Of a stretch of DNA of 27,549 bases, positions 1-7,563 are shown piece by piece. Source of the stretch: Patescibacteria group bacterium UBA5738 (GTDB lineage: Bacteria > Patescibacteriota > Minisyncoccia > Minisyncoccales > UBA5738); assembly GCA_002419295.1 (NCBI GenBank), contig DIFW01000035.1, forward strand, positions 25,799 through 53,347, in the 5' to 3' direction. The notes beneath the pieces are model-generated. The model was given only the letters and a program-made list of their open reading frames with translations. It was not told the origin of the DNA and searched no databases. The position numbers and the translations under genes are program-made. The first letter of the stretch is position 1, and each line of letters begins with the position of its first letter.

Positions 1-25
1 GCTGTTTTTTTGTTTGAATCTTTTT

Positions 26-607
26 CTAGCTTTCCGATGAAAGATCGGCGCCCTCGCGGTTGCCTTCCGCGTTGTTGATGTTGCAGGATTTAATCGCGGT
101 TTTAAATGTGCTCCATGCGCTCTTTACCGCTTCCCGATATGCGGATTGGCAAGCTTTTCTGGCTTTTTCAAAATTTTGCCATGCCTCGTTGATTGCGTTA
201 TTGCGATCTTTGCTGGCCGCGATTTGCCATGCGGCATCCATCGCGGATTTGCGGCCGGATAATGATGTCGCGGTGCAATTTCCCAATGTGCCGTGCGCGG
301 AGGCGATGGCGGTTTCGCGCGCCAATACCGCGTTGCGCGCGCAATCCAGATCCGCGGCACTGGCGGTGGTTGATACGGCATTCTGGCCAAATCTTGCCTT
401 GAATTCGTTGATTAAAGCAAGCAGTTTTTCATATTGTTTTTGCAAAGCTTCAAAGCGGGCGGTATCGCCGTTTTGAGCGCCATAACCGGCGGCGGTAGAG
501 GTGGCGTTGCCTTGGCTGTTCAAGTTGATTGCCGCGATGTTCTGCGCGAACAACAGGCAAAACGCCGCCAGCGCGCCGATACCGATCAAGATGTGATGTG
601 TTTTCAT
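26..607 (-). CDS. Secreted Trp/Lys-rich helical protein, function unknown
   Basis: Predicted 193-residue exported protein. I place the start at the ATG whose complement is 605-607, because it is followed at once by a signal peptide (MKTHH, then a hydrophobic stretch ending near AQNIAA). An in-frame ATG 24 bases upstream would put eight extra residues before the signal peptide. The mature part is Ala-rich and helical. A coiled-coil-like segment (RFEALQKQYEKLL) is followed by repeats of the form AW-x(2)-F-x-KA (AWQIAASKDR, AWQNFEKARKAC, AWSTFKTAIKSC) and an acidic Ser-rich tail. Four cysteines lie in the mature region. Similar secreted proteins with AW..F/Y repeats are, as I recall, common in Parcubacteria, but no function is known to me. 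No SD is visible; a TATAAA-like -10 lies about 10 bases upstream. Confidence 0.75.
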   Translation of the reverse strand: MKTHHILIGIGALAAFCLLFAQNIAAINLNSQGNATSTAAGYGAQNGDTARFEALQKQYEKLLALINEFKARFGQNAVSTTASAADLDCARNAVLARETAIASAHGTLGNCTATSLSGRKSAMDAAWQIAASKDRNNAINEAWQNFEKARKACQSAYREAVKSAWSTFKTAIKSCNINNAEGNREGADLSSES

Positions 608-616
608 TTTAATTAT

Positions 617-622
617 TTTATA
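617..622 (-). promoter_or_regulatory. Candidate -10 box of the secreted-protein gene
   Basis: On the minus strand the sequence reads TTTGCTTATAAAAT, with TATAAA as the likely -10 box. Transcription would then start about three bases before the ATG at 607, giving a leaderless or nearly leaderless mRNA. No convincing -35 box is visible. Confidence 0.35.
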
Positions 623-757
623 AGCAAACAATTAGTTATCGACCTTTATTTTTTATCATTCCATTATTATTGTAATAATTTCACTCGGTTGATGCAATAC
701 ATATTATCGACAAACGGCCGGCAATTCAAAAATAAAATCGCTTTTGCGGCGTTTTTT

Positions 758-766
758 TGTTATGAT
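758..766 (+). promoter_or_regulatory. Extended -10 promoter of the coaD-like gene
   Basis: TGTTATGAT has the TGn motif directly before TATGAT and lies after a T-run. Transcription would start near 773, leaving a leader of about 30 bases. No good -35 box is seen. Similar TGn-TAAAAT elements precede several other genes in this window. Confidence 0.45.
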
Positions 767-803
767 TGAGCTAAGTTAGCCAAAAAATTATGAAAATAAA
801 CCA

Positions 804-1298
804 ATGAAAAAAATTTATATTTATCCGGGAACCTTCTGTCCGCCGCATTACGGCCATATCGCGCTGGCGAACCGCGCCGCCAAGGCCTTTGGCGAGATTT
901 TGGTGGTCTGTTCGGTTAATCCCGTTAAGGAAGAAAAAAATACTTTCACCCCCGAAGAATGCAAAGGATTGTGGCAAACATACGATCTTGGCAAAAACAT
1001 TAAAGTGGCGACATTGGAAGAATTTTTAAAAAAGCGCGGCGAAAAAGATATGGTGGTGATGATTCGCGGTATTCGCGACAACAACGACATTATCTATGAA
1101 AACGCGGTGATGATTTATAATCGCGACCATTACGGCGTCAATCACTATCATTACATCATTGGCGATAAAGAATTCGAAAAATTTTCTTCCACCGCGGTCC
1201 GTGAAGCCGCCAAAGGCGGCGATCGGGAAAAACTCAACAAATTGGTCAATCCGCAAGTTGCCGCCCAAACCCTTGCCAAGTATGCTCGGCGGAGTTAA
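804..1298 (+). CDS. coaD: Phosphopantetheine adenylyltransferase-like protein (CoaD family)
   Basis: Probably transfers AMP from ATP to 4'-phosphopantetheine, the penultimate step of coenzyme A synthesis, in the cytoplasm. The 164-residue length is normal for CoaD (about 160). Visible family motifs are the nucleotidyltransferase signature PGTFCPPHYGHIAL near residues 8-21 (HxGH at 15-18), the CoaD-type loop RGIRDNNDIIYE, and the C-terminal FSSTAVRE corresponding to the ISST-x-VRE motif. The middle differs from textbook CoaD: the usual M-x-x-N-x-x-L stretch reads AVMIYNRDHYG. A related cytidylyl- or adenylyltransferase is therefore possible. It is followed after 25 bases by the DUF5671 gene and probably shares its transcript. 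No SD is visible. Confidence 0.8.
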   Translation: MKKIYIYPGTFCPPHYGHIALANRAAKAFGEILVVCSVNPVKEEKNTFTPEECKGLWQTYDLGKNIKVATLEEFLKKRGEKDMVVMIRGIRDNNDIIYENAVMIYNRDHYGVNHYHYIIGDKEFEKFSSTAVREAAKGGDREKLNKLVNPQVAAQTLAKYARRS

Positions 1299-1323
1299 AA
1301 TTATCCAAAATAACATAAAATAT

Positions 1324-2292
1324 ATGGAAACAACAAAAAGGGAAACGGCCAAAGATTTCTTTTTGCATTTACTGTCGGCGGCCACGCTTTATTTGGGCGT
1401 GATCGGATTTATCACGCTTTGGTGGCAATATATTAACTTTTTATTTCCCGACAAGTTAAATCCCGTTGGCGTTTACAGCGGCCGCTATGAAACATTGCTT
1501 TGGGCGACTTCAATGACCGCGGTGACATATCCGGTTTATATTTTGGTTTCTTGGATCATCGGCCGGGGGTTTGGAATTGATCCGTCCGGGCGCGAAGTGA
1601 AAATCCGCAAGTGGCTGTGGTATATCACTTTGTTTGTGGCGGCAATGACCATGATCATTGATTCGGTGATGATAGTTTTCAATTTTTTGAAGGGCGATTT
1701 AACGATCCAATTCTTTTTGAAGCTGATGGTGATTTTGGCGGTGTCGGGAGGAGTTTTCGGCTATTATCTTTGGGATTTAAAAAAGCGGGAAACAGCATCG
1801 GCTTTGCCGAAAAAACTGGCATGGATTGTCGGCGGCGTTGTTTTGGCCAGTATTGCCTATGGTTTTGTCCTGGCGGGTTCTCCGGCCAAACAGCGCGATT
1901 TGCGATTTGACGAACAAAGAGTCGGCAATTTGCAAAGTTTGCAATACGAAATCGTTGAGTTTTGGAATTCAAAAGGCCAGTTGCCGCAAAGTTTGGACAA
2001 TCTTGCCGTTTTGGGTTATAACATTCCCGCCGATCCGGCAACCGGCGAATCGTATGACTACGCGGCAACCGGCGAATTGTCATTCCGGTTATGCGCGGAT
2101 TTTGCCGCCGAATTCAAACCGGCCGAAGAACAAAAAACTTATTATTTCGGCTTTCAAGGCCTGGCGACTTTACCCAAAGATTGGGAACATGGCGCCGGCC
2201 GCGTTTGTTTTGAGAGTATCATCGATAAGGAATATTTTGAGAGCCGGAAAGGGCTTAAATCCGAGATGATCACGGTGCCGGCCGGAGATTAA
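1324..2292 (+). CDS. DUF5671-type four-helix membrane protein
   Basis: A 322-residue inner-membrane protein of unknown function. The reading frame is open further upstream, but the ATG at 1324 (METTKRETAKDFF) avoids overlap with the previous gene and starts the recognisable domain. Four membrane helices follow: around FFLHLLSAATLYLGVIGF, the LWATSMTAVTYPVYILVS region, YITLFVAAMTMIIDSVMI, and LMVILAVSGGVFGYYLW. This pattern matches the DUF5671 domain as I recall it from Parcubacteria. A fifth hydrophobic stretch (KLAWIVGGVVLASIAYGFVLAG) leads into an extracytoplasmic C-terminal domain (RFDEQRVGNLQSLQYEIVEF onward). That domain resembles the segment with conserved Cys and YYFGF strands often attached to DUF5671. 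A strong hairpin terminator follows the stop codon. Confidence 0.75.
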   Translation: METTKRETAKDFFLHLLSAATLYLGVIGFITLWWQYINFLFPDKLNPVGVYSGRYETLLWATSMTAVTYPVYILVSWIIGRGFGIDPSGREVKIRKWLWYITLFVAAMTMIIDSVMIVFNFLKGDLTIQFFLKLMVILAVSGGVFGYYLWDLKKRETASALPKKLAWIVGGVVLASIAYGFVLAGSPAKQRDLRFDEQRVGNLQSLQYEIVEFWNSKGQLPQSLDNLAVLGYNIPADPATGESYDYAATGELSFRLCADFAAEFKPAEEQKTYYFGFQGLATLPKDWEHGAGRVCFESIIDKEYFESRKGLKSEMITVPAGD

Positions 2293-2313
2293 AATTTGGC
2301 GCTTTAAAAAAAC

Positions 2314-2341
2314 AAGCCGTCCTTGCGAAAGGGCGGCTTTT
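2314..2341 (+). terminator. Intrinsic terminator after the DUF5671 gene
   Basis: The stem AAGCCGTCC pairs with GGGCGGCTT (9 bp with one G-T pair) around an 8-base loop. The 3' arm runs into TTTT. It ends the coaD-DUF5671 transcript. Confidence 0.75.
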
Positions 2342-2351
2342 GGGTTGTCCA

Positions 2352-2380
2352 TTGACAAACGAATTGTTTTATGCTTAAAT
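2352..2380 (+). promoter_or_regulatory. Strong promoter of the DEAD-box helicase leader
   Basis: A perfect -35 box TTGACA (2352-2357) is separated by 17 bases from TTAAAT (2375-2380), which carries an extended TGc before it. The expected start is near 2387, about 195 bases upstream of the helicase ATG, so the mRNA has a long leader. Confidence 0.75.
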
Positions 2381-2386
2381 CAACAT

Positions 2387-2582
2387 ATAACTTAAATTCT
2401 CGTTAGTTTTGTTTAGGAAATAAATCCTATTCTCGTAAAGCAAGCGGCGCAACCGCGAGTCCCGATTATTCCCGAGGGACAAAAGCTTCAGAAACTGGCG
2501 ATTGAAACAATAAGGTCGCTTTTTTGTTTTGGTTTGAGCCACTAAAAGAGCTTAATTGACCTGAGGTTATTGAGAAAAGCAT
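2387..2582 (+). ncRNA. Candidate structured 5' leader RNA of the DEAD-box helicase
   Basis: The ~195-nt untranslated leader holds several hairpins in a row: TAGGA/TCCTA (2414-2429), GCGG/CCGC (2444-2456) and GTCCC/GGGAC (2459-2480). A GCGA...TCGC stem with an inner TTG/CAA pairing (2498-2519) is followed by six T residues. A direct repeat ATTCTCGT brackets the first hairpin. The last stem plus T-run could act as an attenuator. A GAGG at 2563-2566 is too far from the ATG for a normal SD. Cold-shock-type leader control is common for RNA helicase genes in bacteria; applying it here is inference. I do not recognise a named riboswitch class. Confidence 0.45.
2498..2525 (+). terminator. Possible attenuator inside the helicase leader
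   Basis: GCGA (2498-2501) pairs with TCGC (2516-2519) around a nested TTG-AAA-CAA hairpin. TTTTTT follows at 2520-2525. The stem is short, so termination would be partial or conditional. It lies between the promoter and the coding start, as expected of an attenuator. Confidence 0.35.
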
Positions 2583-3821
2583 ATGCAGGTAAAAGAAAAG
2601 AATCGTGGCGGATTTGGCAGTTATTTTATGAAAGCCAGATCGTTTGCCGCAGGATCGCGCCGGCCCCGTTTCAATGCGCCCAAAAGCGTCAGATCCGGAA
2701 AAAGAAATTTTGGCGGCGCCAGAATTGATCCGGCCCGATTTGTGAATAAGGCAATCGTTCCTCAAATTATTGCCGAAAACGAATCGCAAAATGTGAAGTT
2801 TGGCGATTTTGAAATTGCCGCGTCCCTGAAAAGAGTGATCGCGGGCAAAGGGTATCAAGACGCCACGCCAATCCAGGCCAAAACCATCCCTCAAATTTTG
2901 AAGGGCGTTGATGTGGTGGGCGTTGCCGATACCGGCACCGGCAAAACGGCGGCGTTTTTGGTGCCGCTGATTGATCGGGTTCTGGCCAATCCCCGGACAA
3001 AGATTTTGATTGTCGCGCCAACGCGTGAATTGGCGGTTCAAATCGATCAAGAATTAAAAAGTTTGACAAAAGGATTGAAAATATTCTCGGCTTGTTGCGT
3101 GGGCGGCGCCAGCGTTTCGCGCCAACTGGCGCAATTGCGTTATTTTAACAATTTTGTTATCGGCACGCCGGGAAGATTAAAGGACTTTATCGAACGGCGC
3201 CGGATCAACTTGGCCGAATTTTCCGTGATTGTTCTTGATGAAGCCGACCGGATGATGGATATGGGATTCATTGCCGATATGAGATTTTTGATGGCGCGAA
3301 TGCCGGAAAGCCGGCAAACATTATTTTTTTCGGCCACCTTATCGCGCGAAATTGAGCGTTTGATTGGCGAATTTTTGCGCGATCCGGTTTTTGTTTCCAT
3401 TAAAAGCCGCGATACTTCCAAAAATGTTGACCAAGATGTGGTTAAGGTTTCCGGAAGGAACAAAACCGAAATTTTGCGCGAATTGCTGTTGGAAAACGAA
3501 TTCAAAAAAGTTTTGGTTTTCGGGCGCACCAAATACGGCGTGGAAAAACTTTGCCAGACCCTTTTAAAGGCTGGCATTAAGGCTGAATCAATCCATGGGG
3601 ACAAAAATTATTCGCGCCGCGTGAGAGCTTTGGAAATGTTCAAAGACGATCGCGTGCAAGTGCTGGTGGCAACGGATGTCGCCGCGCGCGGATTGGATAT
3701 TTCCAATGTGACGCATGTGATTAACTTTGATTTGCCGCAGACATACGAAGATTACATTCACCGTATTGGCCGCACGGGCCGGGCAAACAACTTCGGCAAA
3801 GCGTTAACATTTATCGACTAA
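2583..3821 (+). CDS. DEAD-box ATP-dependent RNA helicase (RhlE/CshA-like)
   Basis: Unwinds RNA duplexes using ATP; in bacteria these enzymes act in ribosome assembly, RNA decay and cold adaptation. The 412-residue protein has a basic Arg/Gly-rich N-terminal tail (1-55). The Q-motif region (F-x(17)-PIQAKTIP) and Walker A ADTGTGKT (115-122) follow. Further motifs are PTRELAVQ (Ia), TPGRL (Ib), VLDEADRM (II, 218-225), FFSATL (III, around 248-253), VATDVAARGLDI (V) and HRIGRTGR (VI). It stops soon after motif VI, so there is no C-terminal RNA-binding extension; the basic N-terminal tail may serve instead. The ATG at 2583 has no close SD. It sits behind its own promoter and a long structured leader, and a terminator follows directly. 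Confidence 0.93.
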   Translation: MQVKEKNRGGFGSYFMKARSFAAGSRRPRFNAPKSVRSGKRNFGGARIDPARFVNKAIVPQIIAENESQNVKFGDFEIAASLKRVIAGKGYQDATPIQAKTIPQILKGVDVVGVADTGTGKTAAFLVPLIDRVLANPRTKILIVAPTRELAVQIDQELKSLTKGLKIFSACCVGGASVSRQLAQLRYFNNFVIGTPGRLKDFIERRRINLAEFSVIVLDEADRMMDMGFIADMRFLMARMPESRQTLFFSATLSREIERLIGEFLRDPVFVSIKSRDTSKNVDQDVVKVSGRNKTEILRELLLENEFKKVLVFGRTKYGVEKLCQTLLKAGIKAESIHGDKNYSRRVRALEMFKDDRVQVLVATDVAARGLDISNVTHVINFDLPQTYEDYIHRIGRTGRANNFGKALTFID

Positions 3822-3833
3822 ATGATACGAATT

Positions 3834-3861
3834 AAAAAAGCGGAGATTTCTCCGTTTTTTT
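3834..3861 (+). terminator. Intrinsic terminator after the DEAD-box gene
   Basis: An A-run, then CGGAG (3841-3845), loop ATTT, CTCCG (3850-3854) and seven T residues (3855-3861). The A-run and T-run extend the helix. Confidence 0.85.
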
Positions 3862-3905
3862 GTCGCGCGATTTCGTGCGGAAAAATCGCTATTCCGGCAG
3901 TTTTT

Positions 3906-3914
3906 TGTTAAAAT
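3906..3914 (+). promoter_or_regulatory. Extended -10 promoter of the SIS-like/DUF192 pair
   Basis: TGTTAAAAT follows a T-run, 29 bases before the ATG at 3943. No clear -35 box is present. A 7-bp inverted repeat (GCGATTT at 3867-3873, AAATCGC at 3883-3889) covers the -35 region and could be a binding site. Confidence 0.45.
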
Positions 3915-3942
3915 ATCGGATTGAACCAATAATTTAAAAAAT

Positions 3943-4815
3943 ATGGAAGAACAAAAAATCGATAAAATCGAAAAATTGGATTATTATGCGACGGAAACGG
4001 CAAAAAATCTGGCCGGTTGGAAATATCCGGAATTAAAAATCATAAAATCCAGCCGCAATGTTTTTGTGGGCGCTGGCGATGCCGATAATACGGGACGGAT
4101 TCTGGCGCAGAATTTCGGCGGCGTTGGATTTTCCGTGGTTGATTACAAAAAGTTTTTTGAAAACAATCCCGAACGCGATTCAAATATCTATATTGTTAAC
4201 GCGTCGGGTGCGAAAGACGGCGTTAAAATGGCGCAATGGCTCACCGAAAATGGCTGGCGACCCAAATTGATTACTTCCAATCCCGAACCGCCCGCGGGAA
4301 AATTTTTAAAACCCGAAGATATTTTTGTTTTTCCCGCGATTATGGAGCCGCCGACTTACAATGTGAGCACTTACGCGGCCATGCTTTATGGGATTTTGAA
4401 AGAAGATATTACTGGCCTAGCGGACAAACTGGCAAATTTAAAAGCGCCAGATTTGAGAAAATATAAGTTCATATTTTTTCTGGCCGACGATAAATACGAG
4501 ATCATCGGCCGCATGGCCGAAAGGAAAATCGCCGAAACCTTGGACGGCATTGGCGCGGACGCGGGCGGATACTCCAACGCGGCGCATGGCATGCTGTTGC
4601 AACCAAATCCCGACCGCTTGGTGTTTTGCCTGAACTGCAAGTATGACGGTATCGGCGATGCTTACAAGCTGGACGGGGATTCTTATTTGGGATTATTGCT
4701 TTGCATACACTATATTATCGGGAAAAACCAAACCGACCTGAATTCCGAAACAATCTTGCGCAACTATTTCGAGAATGCCAAAAAACAAGGCTGGAAATTT
4801 AACAAAATCTGGTGA
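3943..4815 (+). CDS. SIS-domain-like sugar-phosphate isomerase/binding protein (predicted)
   Basis: A 290-residue soluble protein. The N-terminal half has alternating strands and helices typical of a SIS (sugar isomerase) Rossmann-like fold: VFVGAGDADNTGRILAQNF, then IYIVNASGAKDGVKMAQWL, KLITSNPEPPAGKFLKPEDIFVF and the Pro/Thr-rich EPPTYNVSTYAAMLYGIL. A second similar half begins near KYKFIFFLADDKYEIIGRMAERKIAETL and contains YSNAAHGMLL, where the His may be catalytic. SIS proteins bind or isomerise phosphosugars. I infer the family from the layout, and no substrate can be read from the sequence. Its stop codon overlaps the GTG start of the DUF192 gene by four bases, so the two are probably translationally coupled. 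Confidence 0.55.
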   Translation: MEEQKIDKIEKLDYYATETAKNLAGWKYPELKIIKSSRNVFVGAGDADNTGRILAQNFGGVGFSVVDYKKFFENNPERDSNIYIVNASGAKDGVKMAQWLTENGWRPKLITSNPEPPAGKFLKPEDIFVFPAIMEPPTYNVSTYAAMLYGILKEDITGLADKLANLKAPDLRKYKFIFFLADDKYEIIGRMAERKIAETLDGIGADAGGYSNAAHGMLLQPNPDRLVFCLNCKYDGIGDAYKLDGDSYLGLLLCIHYIIGKNQTDLNSETILRNYFENAKKQGWKFNKIW

Positions 4816-5306
4816 TCAAAAAAAATAATTTAATAAAATCAACGATTGCCGTTGCCGCGGGATTGTGCCTGATCGCGCTCGCCGCCGTGTCAACGCATTC
4901 CGATTCGCGCGATACGAGCAATGTTTTATCGCCGGAAAACAAAAAGCCGGCGGCTTGCGTCGGAAGCGTTTGTTATGAAATTGAAATTGCCGACGATCCT
5001 CGCGAACGGGAACGCGGGCTGATGTTTCGCGAAGAATTGGCCGGAGGCAAAGGGATGCTGTTTGTTTTTGATCGCGAGGGCAAGCATTCCTTTTGGATGA
5101 AAAACACCAAAATCGCGCTTGATATCGTCTGGTTCGGCGCGGACGGGAAAATAGTTTTTATTTCAAAAAACACGCCGCCTTGCGCCGCCGATTATTGCCC
5201 GAGCTACGCGCCGGACGCGCCGGCAAAATATGTTTTGGAAGTTGCCGCCGGCCAGATGGAAGCGATCGGCGCGGCGGCCGGAGATACCGTAAAAGTTGAA
5301 TTTTAA
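4812..5306 (+). CDS. DUF192 family exported protein
   Basis: A 164-residue protein with an N-terminal membrane anchor or signal peptide (TIAVAAGLCLIALAAVSTH) and a DUF192 domain over residues ~55-164. Typical DUF192 features are the strand VCYEIEIADDPRERERGLMFREEL, then GMLFVFDREGKHSFWMKNTKIALDIVWF, and the ending YVLEVAAGQMEAIGAAAGDTVKVEF. The function of DUF192 is not established. The start is GTG, overlapping the previous gene's TGA (GTGA). CAADYCPSY is a possible disulphide or metal site. The gene converges with the acyl-CoA synthetase: the two stop codons share the sequence TTAA at 5303-5306, with no terminator between them. Confidence 0.85.
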   Translation: MIKKNNLIKSTIAVAAGLCLIALAAVSTHSDSRDTSNVLSPENKKPAACVGSVCYEIEIADDPRERERGLMFREELAGGKGMLFVFDREGKHSFWMKNTKIALDIVWFGADGKIVFISKNTPPCAADYCPSYAPDAPAKYVLEVAAGQMEAIGAAAGDTVKVEF

Positions 5307-7417
5307 GATTTTGCTATGACAATTTTGGCATCAAGGGCGATGGCGCCGTTTTCATCAACCGCCAAAGGATTGACATCGATTTCCTTTATTTGTGGAAGAT
5401 CCACGGGCAAGCGCGATAATTTTGCCAAAAACGCCGCCAAGCCGCGAATATCGGCGGCGTTTTCGCCGCGATAACCTTTGAGCAATTGAAAAATCTTGGT
5501 TTTGGACATCAAGCTTTTCGCCGCGAATTCATTCAGGGGAGCGATTGCCGCTGCCGCGTCGCCAAAAATTTCGGCGGCGGTGCCGCCGGCTCCGAAAATG
5601 ATCGCCGGTCCGAAAACAGGGTCTTTTTTTATGCCGGCGATAATTTCGTATTTTTTGAAAATCATTTTTTCCACGCTGATGCCGTCAATATCTTCCCGGC
5701 GCAAATGTTTTCTTGCGTTCTCCATAATTTCGGCAAACGCTTTTTTGACTTCGGCGGCGCCGGCAAGGTTCAGGCGCACGCCGCGCAATTCGGTTTTGTG
5801 CAATAAATTTTTTGCTTGGAGTTTTAGCGCGACGGGGAAGCCGGTTTGTTTTGCGATCTTCGCGGCTTGGGCGGCATTTTGGGCCGGAAAAATCATGTTG
5901 CAAGGCAGTTGGTAGCATTGCAAAATTTCGCGGGCGCTTTCTCCGGCAATAACCGATTGCCGCGTTTCCATCGCGTGTCGGATGATCATTGCGGCTCTTT
6001 CTTTATCGGGAGCGAAAGATTTGTTTTTCGCGAAAAGTTTTTTTGAATCTCTTAAATTTTTCTGCCATCGCGCCAAGCCCAAAAAGCAAGCCACGGCCTT
6101 TTCCGGAGTGCGATAGACCGGGATGCCGCTTTGGCGGAAAATTTCCACTCCGCCGGCGACTCTGCCGGCGCCCATAAACGAACCGAACACCGGCTTTTTG
6201 ACGATTTCCGGCAATGACGCGATTTGCTCGGCGATTTCTTTGCTTTGCGTGACCGCTTGCGGCGAGATAATTGCCATGATGCCGTCAATATTATTATCTT
6301 CAAGACAAGCGGCCGCGGCGGCGCGGTAATGTTCGGGGGTGCCGTCGCCCAGCACATCAATCGGATTTGATCGGCTCCACGCGGAGGGCATGATTGCGTT
6401 CAATTTTTTAATTGTCGGCGCCGCGAGTTTTGCCAGTTGCCCGCCGTTTTGGGTCAGAAAGTCGGCAGAAACCACTCCCGGACCGCCGGCATTGGTGATG
6501 ATCGCCAGCCGGTTGCCGGCGGGTTTTTTGAAATGGTTGAGTGTCTTTGCGTAATTGTAAAGATCGCTCACGGTAGCCGCGCGAATAACGCCGCAATGGT
6601 CAAACGCCGCTGAAAAAATTTTATCATCGCCGGCGATCGCGCCGGTATGGGAAGCCGCCGCGCCCGCGCCCGCGGCATTGGCGCCGGCCTTCAAGCAAAC
6701 AATCGGCTTGTCCCGGCAAAATGCCCGCGCGGCGTTTAAAAATTTCGGACCGTCGTTTAGCGATTCCATGTAAAGCAGAATGCTGTTGACGGATTTATCT
6801 TTGTTGAAATATTCTATCAGTTCGGCGAAGCCGATATCGGCGATTGAGCCGATGGAAACAAAATGGGAAAAGCCGATATTGTCGCGCAACGACCAATCCA
6901 GGAAAGTATCGCACAGCGCGCCGCTTTGCGAGATAAAGGCGATGCCGCCCGGCAGAGGGCATTGGGGAGCAAAGCTGGCGTTTAGCGCGATTTTGGGATT
7001 GGCAAAACCCAAACAATTGGGTCCCAGCACGCGAATGCCGCGCGATTTGGCGATTTCTTGGATTTTGGCAAAATTCTTTTTGCCGCGATCGCCGGCTTCC
7101 TTGAAACCCGATGATACGATTACCGCGCCGGGGATGCCGGCGCGCGCGCACTCATCAAGCACGCCAAGCACCGCGGCCGCGGGCGTGGCAATAATCGCCA
7201 GATCAATTTTTTCAATGATGTCGGCGACGGACGCGAATGTTTTGACTCCAAGCACCGTGCCGGCGCGGTTATTGACGGGAACCACTTTTCCGGCAAACGC
7301 GCTGTTTTTGATGTTGGCGAAAATCGCGCCGCCCACTGAATGTTGGCGATCGCTGGCGCCGATAACGGCGATGATTTTGGGATTGAAAAATTTGTCCAGT
7401 TGCTCGTTTTGCATCAT
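5303..7417 (-). CDS. Acetate-CoA ligase (ADP-forming), alpha-beta fusion
   Basis: Converts acyl-CoA, ADP and phosphate to the acid, CoA and ATP, giving substrate-level ATP in fermentative cells. The 704-residue chain joins what are two subunits in some archaea. The N-terminal CoA-binding domain (PKIIAVIGASDRQHSVGG, ~10-110) and a succinyl-CoA-synthetase-like domain (LGPNCLGFANP, FISQSGALCDTFLDW) come first. The phosphohistidine motif ASHTGAIAGDD follows, with His257 by my count, matching the His257 reported for the archaeal alpha subunit. A C-terminal ATP-grasp domain (~485-704) has PVALKLQAKNLLHKTELRGVRLNL and ends in EIDVNPLAVDENGAIALDAKIV. Start: tandem ATGATG at 7417; no SD. The 3' end converges with the DUF192 gene. 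Confidence 0.92.
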   Translation of the reverse strand: MMQNEQLDKFFNPKIIAVIGASDRQHSVGGAIFANIKNSAFAGKVVPVNNRAGTVLGVKTFASVADIIEKIDLAIIATPAAAVLGVLDECARAGIPGAVIVSSGFKEAGDRGKKNFAKIQEIAKSRGIRVLGPNCLGFANPKIALNASFAPQCPLPGGIAFISQSGALCDTFLDWSLRDNIGFSHFVSIGSIADIGFAELIEYFNKDKSVNSILLYMESLNDGPKFLNAARAFCRDKPIVCLKAGANAAGAGAAASHTGAIAGDDKIFSAAFDHCGVIRAATVSDLYNYAKTLNHFKKPAGNRLAIITNAGGPGVVSADFLTQNGGQLAKLAAPTIKKLNAIMPSAWSRSNPIDVLGDGTPEHYRAAAAACLEDNNIDGIMAIISPQAVTQSKEIAEQIASLPEIVKKPVFGSFMGAGRVAGGVEIFRQSGIPVYRTPEKAVACFLGLARWQKNLRDSKKLFAKNKSFAPDKERAAMIIRHAMETRQSVIAGESAREILQCYQLPCNMIFPAQNAAQAAKIAKQTGFPVALKLQAKNLLHKTELRGVRLNLAGAAEVKKAFAEIMENARKHLRREDIDGISVEKMIFKKYEIIAGIKKDPVFGPAIIFGAGGTAAEIFGDAAAAIAPLNEFAAKSLMSKTKIFQLLKGYRGENAADIRGLAAFLAKLSRLPVDLPQIKEIDVNPLAVDENGAIALDAKIVIAKS

Positions 7418-7447
7418 ATTGTTTTAAAGATTTGTCCGTAATCGTTC

Positions 7448-7453
7448 ATTCTA
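7448..7453 (-). promoter_or_regulatory. Weak candidate promoter of the acyl-CoA synthetase
   Basis: On the minus strand TAGAAT lies 30 bases before the ATG, with a TTGGTT-like -35 about 18 bases upstream. The -35 region overlaps the T-run of the minus-strand hairpin at 7478-7494, so initiation and termination signals are packed together. Confidence 0.3.
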
Positions 7454-7477
7454 CAACATTGTTTGCCATAAACCAAA

Positions 7478-7494
7478 AAAGCGCCCGGCGCTTT
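7478..7494 (-). terminator. Minus-strand hairpin with T-run upstream of the acyl-CoA synthetase
   Basis: AAAGCGC pairs with GCGCTTT around CCG. Read on the minus strand it ends in TTTTTT, the form of an intrinsic terminator. No minus-strand gene lies directly upstream, so it may be a backup stop for read-through from the RND operon, or a leader element if transcription starts further up. Confidence 0.5.
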
Positions 7495-7535
7495 GATTTC
7501 TGTATGAAAGATGTTTTGGCGAAAAAAGAGGCGGC

Positions 7536-7563
7536 TTGACAGGCGGCGCGGGGCAGATAGAAT
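7536..7563 (+). promoter_or_regulatory. Strong promoter of the NrdD-tail gene
   Basis: A perfect TTGACA (7536-7541) is separated by 16 GC-rich bases from TAGAAT (7558-7563). The start would fall near 7570, inside the inverted repeat described next. Confidence 0.7.

Noticed and set aside
1159..1323. Upstream in-frame extension of the DUF5671 protein from an ATG inside coaD.
   Set aside because: It would overlap the CoaD coding region by 140 bases, and the extra residues are the shifted reading of coaD.
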